This document shows positions 7,461 to 15,190 of a DNA stretch of 64,000 bases, piece by piece. The position numbers were made by a program, and so were the translations under genes. The notes under the pieces are model-generated. The model made no database searches. It was not told the origin of the DNA and saw only the letters and a program-made list of their open reading frames with translations. Position 1 is the first letter of the stretch. Every line of letters starts with the position of its first letter. Source of the DNA: Micromonospora sp. CP22 (GTDB lineage: Bacteria; Actinomycetota; Actinomycetes; Mycobacteriales; Micromonosporaceae); assembly GCF_009712475.1 (NCBI RefSeq), contig NZ_VCJO01000008.1, forward strand, positions 62,001 through 126,000, written 5' to 3'.

Positions 7461-7911
7461 GCGGGTAGTCAACCAGCATTCGAGTTCTCGATCCGGGCCC
7501 CGGGCGCTTCGTCCGCTGCGAACGGCGCGGGCCATAAGGCTCCGGCCACCACGGCACGTGGCCGGGGGCGTCGAGGGGAAGCTCGTTGATCGTCGCGTCC
7601 GAATGTTCCCACGTGCGTCGGTAGAACGCGATGATCTGCTCACGGGTCTCGTCCTCAGTCGCCCACAGATCAGCGCCGTTGGAGTCCCGCCACCGGGGCA
7701 GCGGTTCCGGGGAAGGGCGGTCGAAAACCTCGCCGAAGTACCTGGCCTCGACGGTGGCCACGTGCTTGACCAGACCGAGGAGGTTGGTCCCGGTCGCTGT
7801 CAAAGGCCGACGGGCGTCGTATTCGGACAAGCCGTCGAGTTTCCACAGCAACGCCTCGCGGTCCCGCCGCAGCCTCCCGTGCAGGTTGTCTTTCGCGAAT
7901 TCGTCGATCAT
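7453..7911 (-). CDS. DinB/DUF664 family protein, probably truncated
   Basis: The N-terminal ~130 residues are a good DUF664 (DinB-like four-helix, metal-binding) sequence, including LLGLVKHVATVEARYFG with the first metal histidine at residue 50. After VPWWPEPYG the sequence turns into a basic stretch unlike the family and ends. The last helix, with the second His pair (RHAGH type), is missing. It is therefore likely a truncated or frameshifted copy that would not bind metal normally. The family-like start is ATG 7911; an ATG at 7929 is possible. It is the first gene of a two-gene unit with the SMI1/KNR4 gene. Confidence 0.65.
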   Translation of the reverse strand: MIDEFAKDNLHGRLRRDREALLWKLDGLSEYDARRPLTATGTNLLGLVKHVATVEARYFGEVFDRPSPEPLPRWRDSNGADLWATEDETREQIIAFYRRTWEHSDATINELPLDAPGHVPWWPEPYGPRRSQRTKRPGPGSRTRMLVDYPHG

Positions 7912-7972
7912 GCGGCATGAGCCTGCCATGGACGTGACGCCGGTGGGATCCCGTCTCGTCAGAGCGAATCCC

Positions 7973-8003
7973 TTGACCTCAACTTAACTTCAGATTTCAT
8001 CCT
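7973..8003 (+). promoter_or_regulatory. SoxR-like operator in a MerR-type promoter
   Basis: TTGACC (7973-7978) is a plausible -35 box. It overlaps CCTCAACTTAACTTCAGA (7977-7994), which matches the SoxR operator consensus CCTCAAGTTAACTTGAGG at 15 of 18 positions. A weak -10 (CATCCT, 7998-8003) leaves the long 19-nt spacer typical of MerR-family promoters. It lies 52 bp before the quinone oxidoreductase gene, a common SoxR target class in actinomycetes. Confidence 0.5.
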
Positions 8004-8045
8004 GTCAGTAGATCGCGTCAGCGAGCGGGACGGGGGCAGGGTGAG

Positions 8046-9017
8046 ATGCGGGTGGTCCAGGCGATCGGTTTCGGGGGTCCCGAGGTGCTGGTTCCGGCGG
8101 AGGTACCGGATCCGGTAGCCGGGCCGGGCCAGGTCGTGGTCGATGTGGCGGTAGCGGGCATGACGTTCGTCGAGACCCAGATCCGGCGTGGCACCGACAG
8201 GTGGCATGAGCGGCCGCAGCTGCCGTATGTGCCGGGCGGCCTGGTGGCCGGGCTCGTGAGTGCGGTCGGCGCGCAGGTGGATCCGGCATGGCTGGGGCGG
8301 CGTGTCATCGCCCGCACGGGAGAGACCGGTGGTTTCGCCGAGCAGGCGGTGGCGATGGTCGGGAACCTGTTTCCGGTACCGGACAGCTTGGGCCTGCCGG
8401 AGGCCGCCGCCCTCTACACCGACGGCAGCACGGCAATGGGACTGGCCGAAGGCGCCAAGATCGGCCCCGGCGACTGGGTTCTGGTCGAAGCGGCGGCGGG
8501 CGGGGTGGGCAACCTGCTGGTGCAGCTCGCCCGTGCGGCTGGCGCGCACGTCGTCGGAGCCGCTCGCGGATCCCGAAAGCTCGACGTGCTTCGTGACCTG
8601 GGCGTCGAAGCGGTGGTCGACTACTCCGAACCAGGCTGGACCAAGCGTGTGCTCGAAGTGACCGGGAGCGCGGGACCGGATGTGGTGTTCGATGGTGTCG
8701 GAGGCCAGATCGGGCGGGCCGCGTTCGAGGTCACGGCCCGTGGCGGCCGCTTCTCGATACACGGCGCCTCCAGCGGCGAGGTCACCCGTATCGATCCGGC
8801 GGAGGCGCGCCGCAAGGGTGTGGAGGTGATTGGCATCGAGCAGCTTTCCAGCTTCAGGCCGAATGTGGCGAGGTGGGCGGAACGGATGATGTCGCAGGCG
8901 GCAGCGGGGCGTGTCCGGCCGATCATCGGTCAGACCTTCCCGTTGGACTCTGCCGCCGACGCGCACGCCGCGGTCGAGAACCGCACCACCGTGGGCAAGA
9001 CGCTGTTGCTGATCTGA
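8046..9017 (+). CDS. Zinc-type alcohol dehydrogenase-like NADPH:quinone oxidoreductase
   Basis: A 323-residue medium-chain dehydrogenase/reductase of the quinone reductase branch, which lacks the zinc ligands of true alcohol dehydrogenases. The GroES-like N-terminal domain covers about residues 1-125. The NADPH-binding Rossmann motif is AAAGGVGNLLVQLARAAGAHVVGAARG with S-R-K following, favouring NADPH. These enzymes reduce quinones or reactive enones. The ATG follows a GGGGGCAGGG purine run. The SoxR-like box upstream suggests induction by redox-cycling compounds. Confidence 0.88.
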   Translation: MRVVQAIGFGGPEVLVPAEVPDPVAGPGQVVVDVAVAGMTFVETQIRRGTDRWHERPQLPYVPGGLVAGLVSAVGAQVDPAWLGRRVIARTGETGGFAEQAVAMVGNLFPVPDSLGLPEAAALYTDGSTAMGLAEGAKIGPGDWVLVEAAAGGVGNLLVQLARAAGAHVVGAARGSRKLDVLRDLGVEAVVDYSEPGWTKRVLEVTGSAGPDVVFDGVGGQIGRAAFEVTARGGRFSIHGASSGEVTRIDPAEARRKGVEVIGIEQLSSFRPNVARWAERMMSQAAAGRVRPIIGQTFPLDSAADAHAAVENRTTVGKTLLLI

Positions 9018-9076
9018 CGGTCAGGGCCCCCGGGTGTCGACGCGCAGTACGCCCCCGCAGGGCCGAGATGCCGCCG

Positions 9077-9700
9077 TCAGCGGTCGACGCGTAAGGTCTC
9101 GCCGCCCGCGTGTTCGGCGAGGAACACTCTCGCCCGGCGCGCGCTCTGGAAGGACCGGAGGGCCCCGACGGTAAGCACCCCGACGAAGAGCACGGCGATG
9201 AGGGTGAAGCCCGGTGCCCACCGAGTGAACATCTGCCCGATCTGAAGCAGCGCCACGCCGTAGAGCGGCAGCAGGAATGTCGGCTGGTCGATCAGGTATT
9301 CCGCAACCAGGGGCAGCAACGGTCGATCCTCGTCCCGGCGTGCGACGGTGCCGCGTACCTGCCGGACCAGGTGCCGGCTACGAGACCAGCTTTTTGCCCA
9401 TTGCCGGGTGCGGGCGTAACGCTGGTAGTAGCCGTTGCGCACGAGCCACCAGAAGGCGCCCCCTATGCAGGCCAGTCCGGTGAGGTAGCAGACGATGCCG
9501 ACGGTTCCTGCCCAGTCCGGCCCGTCACCGCGCCAGAATGGTGAGTCTTCGGCCAAGACGCCGGTCGCGTCAAACACGACGATCAGCATCACGACGATGA
9601 CCGCCCCTACGACCGTCAGCGCTGCCACCAGCAGCAGGAACCGGCTCCACCCCCGCCGGGCCCACTGATCCAGCTGATCCAACCACCTGCCGTCACTCAT
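9077..9700 (-). CDS. Hypothetical membrane protein
   Basis: A 207-residue protein with four hydrophobic segments (about residues 22-45, 68-87, 143-160 and 165-185) and a basic cytoplasmic loop between the second and third (RNGYYQRYARTRQWAKSWSRSRHL). ATG 9700 is preferred over the upstream ATG at 9742 because GGAG lies about 9 nt before it. No family is recognised. It is convergent with the quinone reductase. Confidence 0.65.
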   Translation of the reverse strand: MSDGRWLDQLDQWARRGWSRFLLLVAALTVVGAVIVVMLIVVFDATGVLAEDSPFWRGDGPDWAGTVGIVCYLTGLACIGGAFWWLVRNGYYQRYARTRQWAKSWSRSRHLVRQVRGTVARRDEDRPLLPLVAEYLIDQPTFLLPLYGVALLQIGQMFTRWAPGFTLIAVLFVGVLTVGALRSFQSARRARVFLAEHAGGETLRVDR

Positions 9701-9822
9701 GTCCGCGCTCCGTCTCCTCCCGATGTCTGTCACGTTCGCCAATGCCCTGATCCACTCGGCGGCGAATATTGGAACCTAATGCTGGGGGCCTTGACACGGT
9801 GAGTCGTCGGCGTTTGCGGGGT

Positions 9823-10335
9823 TCAGCCGGACAGGGTCGCTTCGGGTACTTGAAAGGCTCGTCCGCACACCGCCACCCAGTTCGGATCGACGGCGACATG
9901 GTCGACGGTGTTGGCCAGGTATCTGATGGTGACGTCGGGCTTCAGCGGCAGCAGTGCGTCGAGGACGTCCATGTACAACGACTCCCGCAGGATCTCGGCG
10001 AGCAGTTCCGGCAGTCTCGTGGGTATGTCGGACAGCGGTGGGCAGCCGGCAGCGACGAGAGCCTCGATTTCGGGCCAGTCGTCGCTACAGTCACGGGCAT
10101 CGGCCAGCCCGTCGTTGAGGAACGTGTCGTAGACCGGTTCGAAAACCGCGACAAGGTGCTCGATCGGCACATGCAGGCAGTACGGCGCCGCCGTCCATCC
10201 TGGAACGTCCTGGCCGAACTGCATTGGCCCTCGGCGGACCAACTCACCGGCTGCGACGGGAGTATCGGCGACAAGGGCGAACACGACGCCAGTATGACCG
10301 AGCGGTGCGGCAGGGTGGGTGGCGGCTTCCGCCAC
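9823..10335 (-). CDS. Hypothetical protein
   Basis: A soluble acidic protein of up to 170 residues. The core (GELVRRGPMQFGQDVPGW, then IEHLVAVFEPVYDTFLNDG) has coding-like third positions, but I do not recognise the family. The start is unclear: GTG 10335 has no ribosome-binding site and its first ~17 residues look weak, while GTG 10284 (VFALVADTP...) is an alternative. Confidence 0.55.
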   Translation of the reverse strand: MAEAATHPAAPLGHTGVVFALVADTPVAAGELVRRGPMQFGQDVPGWTAAPYCLHVPIEHLVAVFEPVYDTFLNDGLADARDCSDDWPEIEALVAAGCPPLSDIPTRLPELLAEILRESLYMDVLDALLPLKPDVTIRYLANTVDHVAVDPNWVAVCGRAFQVPEATLSG

Positions 10336-10771
10336 GGAGGATCATCATCGGTGCCCTGGATGCTGTGTTGCTGGCAGTCACCGCGCGCTCTTCTCGGCAC
10401 GACCGAGCCTGAGCCGGAGCGTTCCTCATGACGCAGAGCGACGACGGTTCCGTGGCAGACCCGTGAGGGGACCGCAGAATCTGGCCGCCGATAAGCGAGA
10501 GTGTGCGCCGGAGGCGACTCAGACCGATCTCGACGCAGACCTCGCTGCCTGGTTCGAGTTCGGGTTGCGCGGGAATGTTCGACGGTCCGCATCCGTAGCC
10601 CGGAGTTCGCCATGATCAGATGCACTCGTATCGGCAGGTCCGGAAGTCGACACATGCGATGGAGGAGTAGCCGATCCTGTGAACCGAAAGCATGATCGAT
10701 TATGGATGCACGTCCCTTAGCATGTTGGTGCCGAAATCCTTGATCGATGCGGGCCGGAAGGTTGGTTCCAC
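10336..10771. other. Intergenic region upstream of the EACC1/caspase operon
   Basis: This region holds repeat copy B (10382-10455) and a frame ending at 10412 that reads like the C-terminus of a lost gene (ALDAVLLAVTARSSRHDRA). That end shares the final RHDRA with the cas3 end because both lie in the repeat. A 12-codon ORF starts at 10429. No clear promoter is recognised. GGAAGG at about 10756 is the ribosome-binding site of the EACC1 gene. Confidence 0.5.
10382..10455 (+). repeat. Direct repeat, copy B
   Basis: The second copy of the repeat found at the cas3 end, in the same orientation. The 22-nt core is at 10393-10414, the CGCGCGCTC block at 10382-10390 (followed by two extra T), and GACGACGGTTCCGTGG at 10440-10455. 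The CTCGG/CCGAG hairpin is conserved. It lies between the 1-10 kb accessory segment and the EACC1/caspase operon. Confidence 0.7.
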
Positions 10772-11119
10772 ATGATTCAGCTCGTCATCGAGGACGGTCC
10801 GAGCGTCGACGCCGCGCGTGCTGCCACAACGCTCGGCCGGGAGCTGACCCGCAAAGGAGTGCCGCTGGAGACCAGCGCTGCGGCTGATCCCGACGGCAGC
10901 AAGAGCGGTACGGCCGTAGCTGCTGGGACGCTATTGCTGGGCGGGGCACTCTCGGTGCCCGTCATGCGGGCAGTCGCTCAGGTCGTCATGGCGGCTATGC
11001 GGCGTGGGCTGGCCGGGAGGATCAAGCTTCAGGACGGCGAGCGGTCGATCGAAATCGAGAACGCCAGCCGCGACACCGAGCGGGCGCTCGTCGAGTGGCT
11101 GACGCGATCGGAGAGATAG
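10772..11119 (+). CDS. EACC1-type effector-associated component
   Basis: A 115-residue protein resembling effector-associated constant component 1 (EACC1), a small protein described in the comparative-genomics literature on NTP-dependent bacterial conflict systems and encoded next to caspase- or trypsin-like effectors. It has an N-terminal alpha/beta part (IQLVIEDGPSVDAARAATTLGREL), one hydrophobic segment around residues 48-72 (AVAAGTLLLGGALSVPVMRAVAQVV) and a C-terminal beta hairpin (GRIKLQDGERSIEIENAS). The single membrane segment suggests it could tether the module to the membrane. It lies 4 nt before the caspase-chaperonin gene, so the two are almost certainly co-transcribed. The EACC1 call is from sequence memory and context. 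Confidence 0.7.
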   Translation: MIQLVIEDGPSVDAARAATTLGRELTRKGVPLETSAAADPDGSKSGTAVAAGTLLLGGALSVPVMRAVAQVVMAAMRRGLAGRIKLQDGERSIEIENASRDTERALVEWLTRSER

Positions 11120-11123
11120 CGAC

Positions 11124-13412
11124 ATGGGCCGGTACGCGCTGCTGATCGCGGCGGGGGAGTACGAGGATCCGGGACTCAGCCAGTTACGGGCGCCGAGCCA
11201 GGATGTGAGCCGACTCGCCGCGTTGCTCGAGGCGCCCGAGGTCGGCGGGTTCGACTCGGTCGAGGTGTTGCAGGACACCACCGACGCGGATGTACGGGCT
11301 GGCATCGAGAACATTCTCGCTGACCGGCTCCGGGACGACCTCGTTCTCATCTACTTTTCCTGCCACGGCATCGTGGACCGGCTGCACCGGCTCTACTTCG
11401 CGGCCACCAACACCCGACGTACTCGACCAGCCAGCACGGCCGTGTCGCGATCTTTCGTCAACGAGCAGTTGGAGTCCTTACCCGCCCGGGCGAAGGTCCT
11501 CATCCTCGACTGCTGTTTCAGCGGGGCGTTCGCCGAGGGGTTCAAGGCGTCCACCCGGAACGCGCTCGACGATCAGCTCGGCAGCGGCTACGTGGTCCTG
11601 ACCGCATCCGACGCCTATGAGTACTCGTGGGAGGGCGACAGCATCGCCGACTCGTCACCGCACGCCTCGGTTTTCACCGACGTGCTGATCGAGGGACTGA
11701 GTGGTGCGGCCGATCTCGACGGCGACCACCGGATCGGCATCGACGAGCTCTTCCGATACGTGAAGGACGGCGTCGGCATCCGGCAACCCAACCAGTCGCC
11801 GAAGTTCTGGGCGCACGACGCCGAGCTGAATATCTACCTGGCCAATGTCGCGGAGCGGAAGCTGGCCGGCATCCCGGGGCAAACGCAACCGGCCGCGGTC
11901 GCCAAACGGCCCAGCAACTACAACCGGAACCAGGTCGTCGTGGCCCGCGGGTTGCACCGCGTGTCCGAGCGGCTGCGGCTGATGCTGGGACCACTGGGCC
12001 GTCGCATCGTCTTCGAGAACGAGGACGGCAGCTTCGCCGAGACCGACGATCCGTCGGTTTTCGTCACTCGCTACAAGGCTGCGGACCCACGGGATCAGCT
12101 CGGTGCCGAGTACGCCACCGAGATCGTTCAACAGGCACACCAGCGGGCTGGCGACGGAGCGGGGACGGCGATCGTGCTCGCGCAGGCCATGGTCGACGGC
12201 GCGGTGGAGGCGCTGAAGGACGGAGCCCACCCGATGGCGCTGGCTCGCGGCATCGAGGCGGGGGTCGCCCGCGCGATCGAGGCCCTCGCGCCTCTGGCCA
12301 GGCCGGTGGAGTACAAGGAACAGATCGCTCGGGTCGTCGGGCTAGCCGCTGGCGACCCGGCAGCCGGCGAGATAGTCGCCGAGGCGATGGACAAGGTCGG
12401 GGCCTACGGCGTCCTCACGGTCGAGGAGAGTAACACCGTCGGTCCGGAGCTGGAGATCACCGAAGGCATGCGCCTCGACCAGGGTTACGTCTCGCCCTAC
12501 CTGGTGACCGACGTGGAGCGGCAGGAAGCCGTTCTCGACGACGCGTACGTGCTGATCGTCGATGGCAACCTGTCCGGCGTGCAGATCCTGCTCCCGATCC
12601 TGCAGAAGGTGATGGAGGCCCAGAAGCCGCTTCTCTTGATCGCGCACAATATCGACGGGGAGACACTGGCCACGGTCGTCGTCAACAAGGTGCGGGGCAC
12701 GTTCTCGTCGGTCGCCGTCAACGCACCCGAGTCGGGAGCGCAGCGCGAGGCACTGCTCGGGGACATCGCTGCCCTGACCGGCGGGCAGGTCCTTGCGACC
12801 GACGCACTGCCGGGCGCGACACTGGAGTTGCTCGGAAGGGTCCGCAAGGCCGTCGTCACGGCGGACCAGACCACACTGATCGACGGCGCGGGCGACAGTG
12901 CACGGATCCAGGACCGCATCAACCGGATCCGAGCCGACATCTCACAGGCTGGCCATCGCTATGACCTGGCGAAGCTGGAGGAGCGGCTGGCCAGGCTCGG
13001 CGGTGGGGTGGCCGTCATCAAGGTCGGCGCGTCCACCGAGGCCGCACTCAAGCAGCGTATGGAGCGCTACCGCCGGAGTGTCCAGCTCAGCCAGGTCGCA
13101 GTCGCCGACGGTCTCCTACCCGGTGGAGCGACCAGCCTCTGTGGCATCGCCGACGAGGTCGCTGTCGCAGCCGGCACCGGCGACGAGGGTGTCGGCGTGC
13201 GGATCGTCGCCCGGTCGCTGAGCGCGCCCTACCGGCAGATCTTGACCAACGCCGGCATCCCGGTCGACGGGCGGCTCGATTCACCGATCGACGTCACGAC
13301 CGACCAACCCACGGACCTGTTCGCGGCCGGTATCTACGACGGCTGCGGGGTGCTGACCTCAGCGCTCGAGGCAGCGAAGACTGCCGCCGTCCGTTTCCTC
13401 AAGGTCGCCTGA
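11124..13412 (+). CDS. Caspase-like protease fused to a GroEL-type chaperonin
   Basis: A 762-residue two-domain protein. Residues 1 to about 245 are a caspase/metacaspase-like peptidase with catalytic His81 (YFSCHG) and Cys131 (DCCFSG). It also has a canonical EF-hand-like loop, DLDGDHRIGIDE (197-208), as in many bacterial caspases. Residues about 265-762 align end to end with Hsp60/GroEL: GPLGRRIVF (289-297), AGDGAGTAIVLAQAM (342-356), HPMALARGIEAG (369-380), the apical domain (EITEGMRLDQGYVSPYL), GGGVAVIKVGASTEA (626-640) and GLLPGGATSL (663-672). Compared by eye with E. coli GroEL, Asp87 is kept (Asp344), Asp52 is replaced by Glu, and Asp398 appears to be Arg, so ATP cycling may be lost. 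Two TTA codons (21 and 119) suggest bldA-type control. It is likely a protease effector whose chaperonin part senses misfolded or foreign protein; the function is inferred. Confidence 0.88.
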   Translation: MGRYALLIAAGEYEDPGLSQLRAPSQDVSRLAALLEAPEVGGFDSVEVLQDTTDADVRAGIENILADRLRDDLVLIYFSCHGIVDRLHRLYFAATNTRRTRPASTAVSRSFVNEQLESLPARAKVLILDCCFSGAFAEGFKASTRNALDDQLGSGYVVLTASDAYEYSWEGDSIADSSPHASVFTDVLIEGLSGAADLDGDHRIGIDELFRYVKDGVGIRQPNQSPKFWAHDAELNIYLANVAERKLAGIPGQTQPAAVAKRPSNYNRNQVVVARGLHRVSERLRLMLGPLGRRIVFENEDGSFAETDDPSVFVTRYKAADPRDQLGAEYATEIVQQAHQRAGDGAGTAIVLAQAMVDGAVEALKDGAHPMALARGIEAGVARAIEALAPLARPVEYKEQIARVVGLAAGDPAAGEIVAEAMDKVGAYGVLTVEESNTVGPELEITEGMRLDQGYVSPYLVTDVERQEAVLDDAYVLIVDGNLSGVQILLPILQKVMEAQKPLLLIAHNIDGETLATVVVNKVRGTFSSVAVNAPESGAQREALLGDIAALTGGQVLATDALPGATLELLGRVRKAVVTADQTTLIDGAGDSARIQDRINRIRADISQAGHRYDLAKLEERLARLGGGVAVIKVGASTEAALKQRMERYRRSVQLSQVAVADGLLPGGATSLCGIADEVAVAAGTGDEGVGVRIVARSLSAPYRQILTNAGIPVDGRLDSPIDVTTDQPTDLFAAGIYDGCGVLTSALEAAKTAAVRFLKVA

Positions 13413-13431
13413 GAGCACCTCCGTGTCGAGC

Positions 13432-14193
13432 TCAGGCGCTCTGCCGCAGGTAGGTGCGTACGCCGAGCAGCACCGACAGCACGCTGATCGACAGGGCGAC
13501 CAGGACTGTCGACAGCACGGTTACGGTGAAAACCTCACCCTGGAACGCGCTGCGCATGCCGTCCACGATGTACCGGAACGGGGTGAGCCGGGAGACCAGG
13601 TCCAGCCAGCGCGGTGCGAAGGACATCGGTAGCAGCACGCCGGACAGCAGCAGCAGCGGCATCAGGCCGGTGTTGAGGGTGGGGCCCAGCGTGTCCTCGC
13701 TCTTGACGGTCAGCGCGAGAGCGCAGGACAGACAGGCCAGGCCGAGCGAGAGAAGCGTGACCACGCCGAGTGCCACCAGCACACCCGGCACCGACGCGCG
13801 CAGGCCCAGCGGCAACGCCACCAGGACCAGCATCACCGCCTGCACCACCAGCAGCGCGACGTCCCGCAGCACCCGACCGAGCAGCAACGCCACCCGGCTC
13901 ACCGGGGTGACCCGGAGCCGCTCGATCACGCCTCCGCGCCACTCGGCGATCACTCCGAATCCGACGAAGGCGGAGCCGAAGAGGCAGAGTTGCACGAGGA
14001 CCCCCGGCACGTACGTCTGCCAGGCGCGCTCCGGTGCGACGCCGGTGATCGACAGGGTGCTGGTCATCAGTGGGCCGTAGAGCACCAGGAAGGCCACCGG
14101 CTGGGAGAGCCCGATGACGATCCAGAGTGGATTGCGCAGGGAGATGCGTAGGTGGCGCTGGAACACCAGCATGATGTCAACGAGCAGGGACAT
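13432..14193 (-). CDS. ABC-2 type transporter permease (DrrB-like)
   Basis: A 253-residue integral membrane subunit with six hydrophobic segments and the ABC-2 signature region (EWRGGVIERLRVTPVSRVALLLGRVLRD). It pairs with the ATPase encoded just upstream to form an exporter of the daunorubicin-resistance (DrrAB) type. ATG 14193 (MSLLVDIMLVFQRHLRISLRNP) is chosen; the 40 residues before it are out-of-frame ATPase sequence. It overlaps the ATPase gene by 17 nt and is the last gene of the leftward operon of the biosynthetic cluster. A role in product export or self-resistance is inferred. Confidence 0.88.
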   Translation of the reverse strand: MSLLVDIMLVFQRHLRISLRNPLWIVIGLSQPVAFLVLYGPLMTSTLSITGVAPERAWQTYVPGVLVQLCLFGSAFVGFGVIAEWRGGVIERLRVTPVSRVALLLGRVLRDVALLVVQAVMLVLVALPLGLRASVPGVLVALGVVTLLSLGLACLSCALALTVKSEDTLGPTLNTGLMPLLLLSGVLLPMSFAPRWLDLVSRLTPFRYIVDGMRSAFQGEVFTVTVLSTVLVALSISVLSVLLGVRTYLRQSA

Positions 14194-15190
14194 GGTCCGC
14201 CCCCTCGGTGGTCGGGATGGAGGAGTGCCGGCCTTGCGGGTCGTCGCGCAGTTCGCGGCCGGTGAGGCTGAGGAAGACGTCGTCCAGGCTGGCCCGCGCC
14301 AGTTGCAGGGCACGCACGCCGATGCCCGCGCCGGACAGGGCGGTGATCACGTCGGTGATCCCCTGTTCGGCGTCGGCCAGGGTGACCTGGATCCCGCCCG
14401 TGCTCGTCACCGCGGCGTGCCGGACGCCCGGCAGCTCGGCCAGCAGCCGCTGGCCAGCGGCCGGATCGCCGACCACCTCCACGGTGAGCACGTCCGAGGC
14501 CAGTTGGCGTTTCAGGTTCGCGGGGGTGTCCTCGGCGACGATCCGCCCGTGGTCGATGACGGAAATCCGGTCGCAGAGCGCGTCGGCCTCGTCGAGGTAG
14601 TGGGTGGTCAGGAAGACGGTGGTGCCGAGGTCCTCGCGGAGCCGGCGGGTGTGTTCCCACAGGTTGTTGCGGCTGTGCGGGTCCAGGCCGGCGGTGGGTT
14701 CGTCGAGGAAGACGACCTGCGGATCGTGGACCAGGCCGAGCGCGATGTCCAGGCGGCGACGCTGGCCGCCGGAGAGCGAACCGACCCGCCGCTTACCCAG
14801 CCCGCCGAGGTCCAACCGTTCGAGCAGGTCGGCCACCCGGCGCCGGGCGGGTGCGACCGGGATCCGGTAGAGGCGCGCCTGGAGGAACAGTTCCTCCTCC
14901 ACCAGGGCGTTGGGGTCGGTGCCGCCGTACTGGGCGACGTACCCGATCCGGCGGCGTACCTCGCGGGGCGCGGTGGCCAGGTCCGCACCGGCGATCCGGG
15001 CCGTGCCACTGGTCGGGCGGAGCAGCGTGGTCAGCATCCGCAGGGTGGTGGTCTTGCCGGCGCCGTTGGGTCCGAGGAAGCCGACGATCTCGCCGGCCTC
15101 GACCCGCAGGTTGACGCCGCGGACCGCCTCGACGCTCTGCCGGCCGGACCGGAACGTACGGGTCAACTCGTTCGCTTCGATGATGCTCAT
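14177..15190 (-). CDS. ABC transporter ATP-binding protein (DrrA-like)
   Basis: A 337-residue ATPase of the DrrA/NodI type with a C-terminal DUF4162-like extension. Walker A is GPNGAGKTT (40-48), the signature is SLSGGQRRRLDIA, Walker B is VVFLDEPTAGLDP, and the switch His is in FLTTHYLDEA. The GRELRDD tail is typical of the family. Its start overlaps the end of the second condensation-like gene by an ATGA, and its end overlaps the permease gene, so the four leftward genes form one operon. It probably drives export of the cluster product. Confidence 0.92.
   Translation of the reverse strand: MSIIEANELTRTFRSGRQSVEAVRGVNLRVEAGEIVGFLGPNGAGKTTTLRMLTTLLRPTSGTARIAGADLATAPREVRRRIGYVAQYGGTDPNALVEEELFLQARLYRIPVAPARRRVADLLERLDLGGLGKRRVGSLSGGQRRRLDIALGLVHDPQVVFLDEPTAGLDPHSRNNLWEHTRRLREDLGTTVFLTTHYLDEADALCDRISVIDHGRIVAEDTPANLKRQLASDVLTVEVVGDPAAGQRLLAELPGVRHAAVTSTGGIQVTLADAEQGITDVITALSGAGIGVRALQLARASLDDVFLSLTGRELRDDPQGRHSSIPTTEGADHVPAR

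Noticed and set aside
10540..10575. tRNA-like GGTTCGAGTTC (possible T-arm)
   Set aside because: The flanks do not pair into a T-stem, and no acceptor, D or anticodon arms can be placed.
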